Shown piece after piece: positions 61,746 to 64,000 of a stretch of DNA of 64,000 bases. Each line of letters opens with the position of its first letter. Position 1 is the first letter of the stretch. The notes under the pieces are model-generated. The model did no database searches. It had not been told where the DNA came from and saw only the letters and a list, made by a program, of their open reading frames with translations. The position numbers were made by a program, and so were the translations under genes. This DNA comes from Imbricaverruca yamaguchii (taxonomy: Eukaryota > Arthropoda > Thecostraca > Neoverrucidae), in the NCBI GenBank assembly GCA_034440575.1, contig JAOTOL010001549.1, positions 1,395,001-1,459,000 on the forward strand, in the 5' to 3' direction.

Positions 61746-62060
61746 CGCCATCCAGCTCTTGATTATGTCATGCGAGCAAAATATCGATCGGTTAAGTGGT
61801 ACTTACATTCAAAGGCTCGCGGAATTCGTCAAACGCGGACACCGTTCCACCTTTGATATACAGACACTTGGGTCAAGTACCGTTATGAAATCGCAACGCC
61901 TGCGACGCATATGGGCACGCTTACTGGCCACACGAGCTGTTGCCAAGCCATCAGTCATCGTAACACAATCCGGGGTAAACTCGATCATAAAACCACAATT
62001 ATAGGGGCGAATATCCAACAACCATAGGCACAAAGCTGTCACGTAAGTGAAACATCAAAA
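61746..62060. other. Gene-free spacer
   Basis: Nothing recognised. Confidence 0.5.
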
Positions 62061-62960
62061 GACGCCAGGAGGCCTGAAGCACAGCACGTGAGTCCGCATC
62101 GCGGCCAAGCCAGAAGCGCGGGTGCCGAAGTGGGAGGGGGGGGGGGGCTCGTGGCCGCCTGCTCCTTACACACGTCGCCAGACACGGTCGGTTCACATGA
62201 CGACACCGCTGAACCTCCGTGCACCGTTAGCGCCGGGGGAGGTGTCGTCCTGCTATTTGGCACGTCGAGCGGTTGTGACGCCCGCGTCACACCAGCGCCG
62301 ATAAGTCGTGTCCACTTTGTACACACACACGGGTCATCTGGCGCAATTAAGCACGGCTCGCCGCGACACTATCGGCCCAGCCGTGACGCCCGCATTAAAC
62401 ACCGCATCAGATTACAAACATCCCCCGCAAAATGAATCGGCCGCAGCCGTCGCAGCGTCGACAAAAACCGGCGCCCGGCCGGTCGCCGTCGCCTTTTTGT
62501 GCGCCATTATCGTCGCCATTACCATTGCGCCGCGAACGGCATCACCTTTCAATGGTGCATGGCAGGCGCGCGGCGGCGCGGCGGCGCATTCAGCCGCATA
62601 CCGACGCGTTTCCGAGCCAGCGGGCCGCGTGACGCGCCGCTCAATGGCCGACGCGACCGCAGCGGGGCCGCCACGCCACCTCCAAACAGACCAACTCGTC
62701 ACGGTCTGTTCGGCCGGTGGGGCACTGGCAGGGCGCCGGCCGGCCGCCGCAGCCAGCGCCGGCGCGACCGGGCGAGTCGCGCGTAAACGGCCGCATATTT
62801 GGCGCCGTCGGCGCGCGCATTCTCATGGCGCGGCCGCGGCCGCCGCGTGCATTGGCGGCGTGGAGTCATTTGATCGCCATTCAGGGTGTCCAGCTCGGGA
62901 AATTATGATGTCAGCTCTTAGATGCGTAAAATCGGTGCCCGCCGGCTGAATTCTTGTCTT
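62061..62960. promoter_or_regulatory. CpG island with ATTA/CATT cores
   Basis: A 14-nt G-rich run near 62133 is followed by GC-rich sequence with GCATTAAACACC (62391), GCGCCATTATCGTCGCCATT (62500), GTCATTTGATCGCC (62866) and GAAATTATGATG (62899). No exon homology. Candidate enhancer. Confidence 0.35.
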
Positions 62961-63740
62961 TTCTTCAATTTTACACCCAATAGCGGCCCAGTGGGAGGCC
63001 ACGCAGCGCGCTATGGAGAGGCCGGGCGCCGTCGAGTGGCGAATAAAGGCGCATCCGAGACGTTCCGGGACCCAATGAAAGAATGCGGCGAAAGTTTGCG
63101 GCTGTTGCGCTGGAAGACGTGGACGGTTCGGGGGCGAATTCCGCATGGTCTCGGCGGTGGGCCGACCCTCTCCGGGTCAGGTCTTCATCGGGCGGGTGGG
63201 TGAGGGGAGCGCGTGGGACCCGGCCTCTCTCGGTCAGTCGGGTCGATAGCCATTCAGTCATCGATCAGCAGCAGGTGTTTTTATCATTCACACAGCGACA
63301 AATACATATAGGAGCTGAAATGTCAAATACAAATGGTAACTAAGATGTCAAACTCAAATTTGAGCTGAGATGTCAAATACAAATTGGAACTGAGCCATAG
63401 TAACATACCCGAGCTTCGTGACGCGCTTACGGCGAATCGCTGGTGTGTTGTGCTGAATAACATGATGATGCGTGGTTTTGATGGCTTTGTCATCCAGAAA
63501 AGTGTCAGCCAAATAAGATATGGGTGTCCCGTTAGTCATCGCGGGCCTGTGATCTATACATTGCCAACGCCCAACCACAAGGAAGCTCTTCGCATAACAC
63601 AGGGTTCAGTGTGAAACAAATCTGGAAGAGGCGGACTTACGTTAAATATTTGCACACCACAAAGTGACTACCTTAAGCGGGTGACTCGTCCCAGGAATAC
63701 CGCAGCACAATGCTGCACATGGTTGTTGCAATGCTTGCCG
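62961..63740. other. Gene-free stretch
   Basis: A short local repeat GAGCTGAGATGTCAAATAC/GAGCTGAAATGTCAAATAC lies at about 63312 and 63361, with AAGATGTCAAACTCAAA between them. Nothing else. Confidence 0.5.
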
Positions 63741-64000
63741 TGTCCACAGCATTGGGTTTCATTGACCCGCAGCTTTGGATTTATTTAGCCCACAGTATTG
63801 GGTTTCATTATCCAACAGCATTAGGTGTCGTTAATCCACAGCAATGAGTTTTATTACCCCACATCATTAGGTGTCGTTAGTCCACATCATTGAGTTTCAC
63901 TAAACGACAGCATTAGGTGTCGTTAGTCCACAGCACTAGGTGTCGTTAATCCACAGCATTGGGTTTCATTAGCCCACAACATTGGATGCCGTTAAGCAAC
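63741..64000. repeat. Minisatellite N, 23-bp unit, at least 11 copies, cut by the window end
   Basis: CCACAGCATTAGGTGTCGTT plus agt/aat. A second class reads GCATTGGGTTTCATTAGCCC. The two classes are mixed. The period is 23 bp (63911, 63934, 63957). The array continues past the window. Confidence 0.93.

Noticed and set aside
61242..61856. 204-codon + strand open frame
   Set aside because: It reads through a SINE and shows no domain, so it is most likely chance.

Overview
This window is metazoan nuclear DNA. It has long stretches without genes, a spliced developmental gene, CpG-rich islands, microsatellites, tRNA-derived SINEs, decayed transposon ORFs and many minisatellites. One intact gene can be supported: a two-exon Msx/msh (Drosophila Drop) homeobox gene on the + strand (exon 1 coding 20698-21076, exon 2 coding 23764-24191, 268 residues). 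The homeodomain and a Ras retrocopy suggest an arthropod. The base composition and minisatellite load would fit a crustacean such as a barnacle, but this is only an inference.

Layout. 1-1.58 kb has nothing recognisable. 1.58-6.73 kb holds five unrelated minisatellites (units of 32, 30, 33, 29 and 31 bp) and a (TGG)n tract. 6.96-17.2 kb alternates CpG-rich islands with AT-rich sequence, and includes hAT-like terminal motifs and an inverted repeat. 20.5-25.3 kb is the Msx gene with its promoter-side CpG island, a 2.7 kb intron and the 3' flank. 25.5-36.1 kb is a graveyard of mobile DNA: a tRNA-like SINE, a cluster of hairpins, a decayed Crypton-like tyrosine recombinase gene, a Ras1 processed pseudogene, and a broken minus-strand ORF of a repetitive transposase-like family. 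36.6-46.4 kb has microsatellites, a perfect short hairpin, SINEs and 26- and 48-bp tandem arrays. 46.8-64 kb alternates CpG-rich islands carrying TAAT/ATTA cores with minisatellites (29, 21, 8, 21, 22, about 32, 31 and 23 bp units).

How it fits together. The GC-rich islands with homeodomain-type TAAT cores lie on both sides of the only intact gene, which encodes a homeodomain protein. The simplest reading is a gene-poor regulatory neighbourhood of a developmental gene, invaded by minisatellites and old transposons. Several arrays directly abut these islands. Nearly all long open frames in the window are by-products of tandem arrays whose units lack stop codons, and they should not be taken as proteins. 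No prokaryotic-type system, CRISPR array or intact mobile element was seen.
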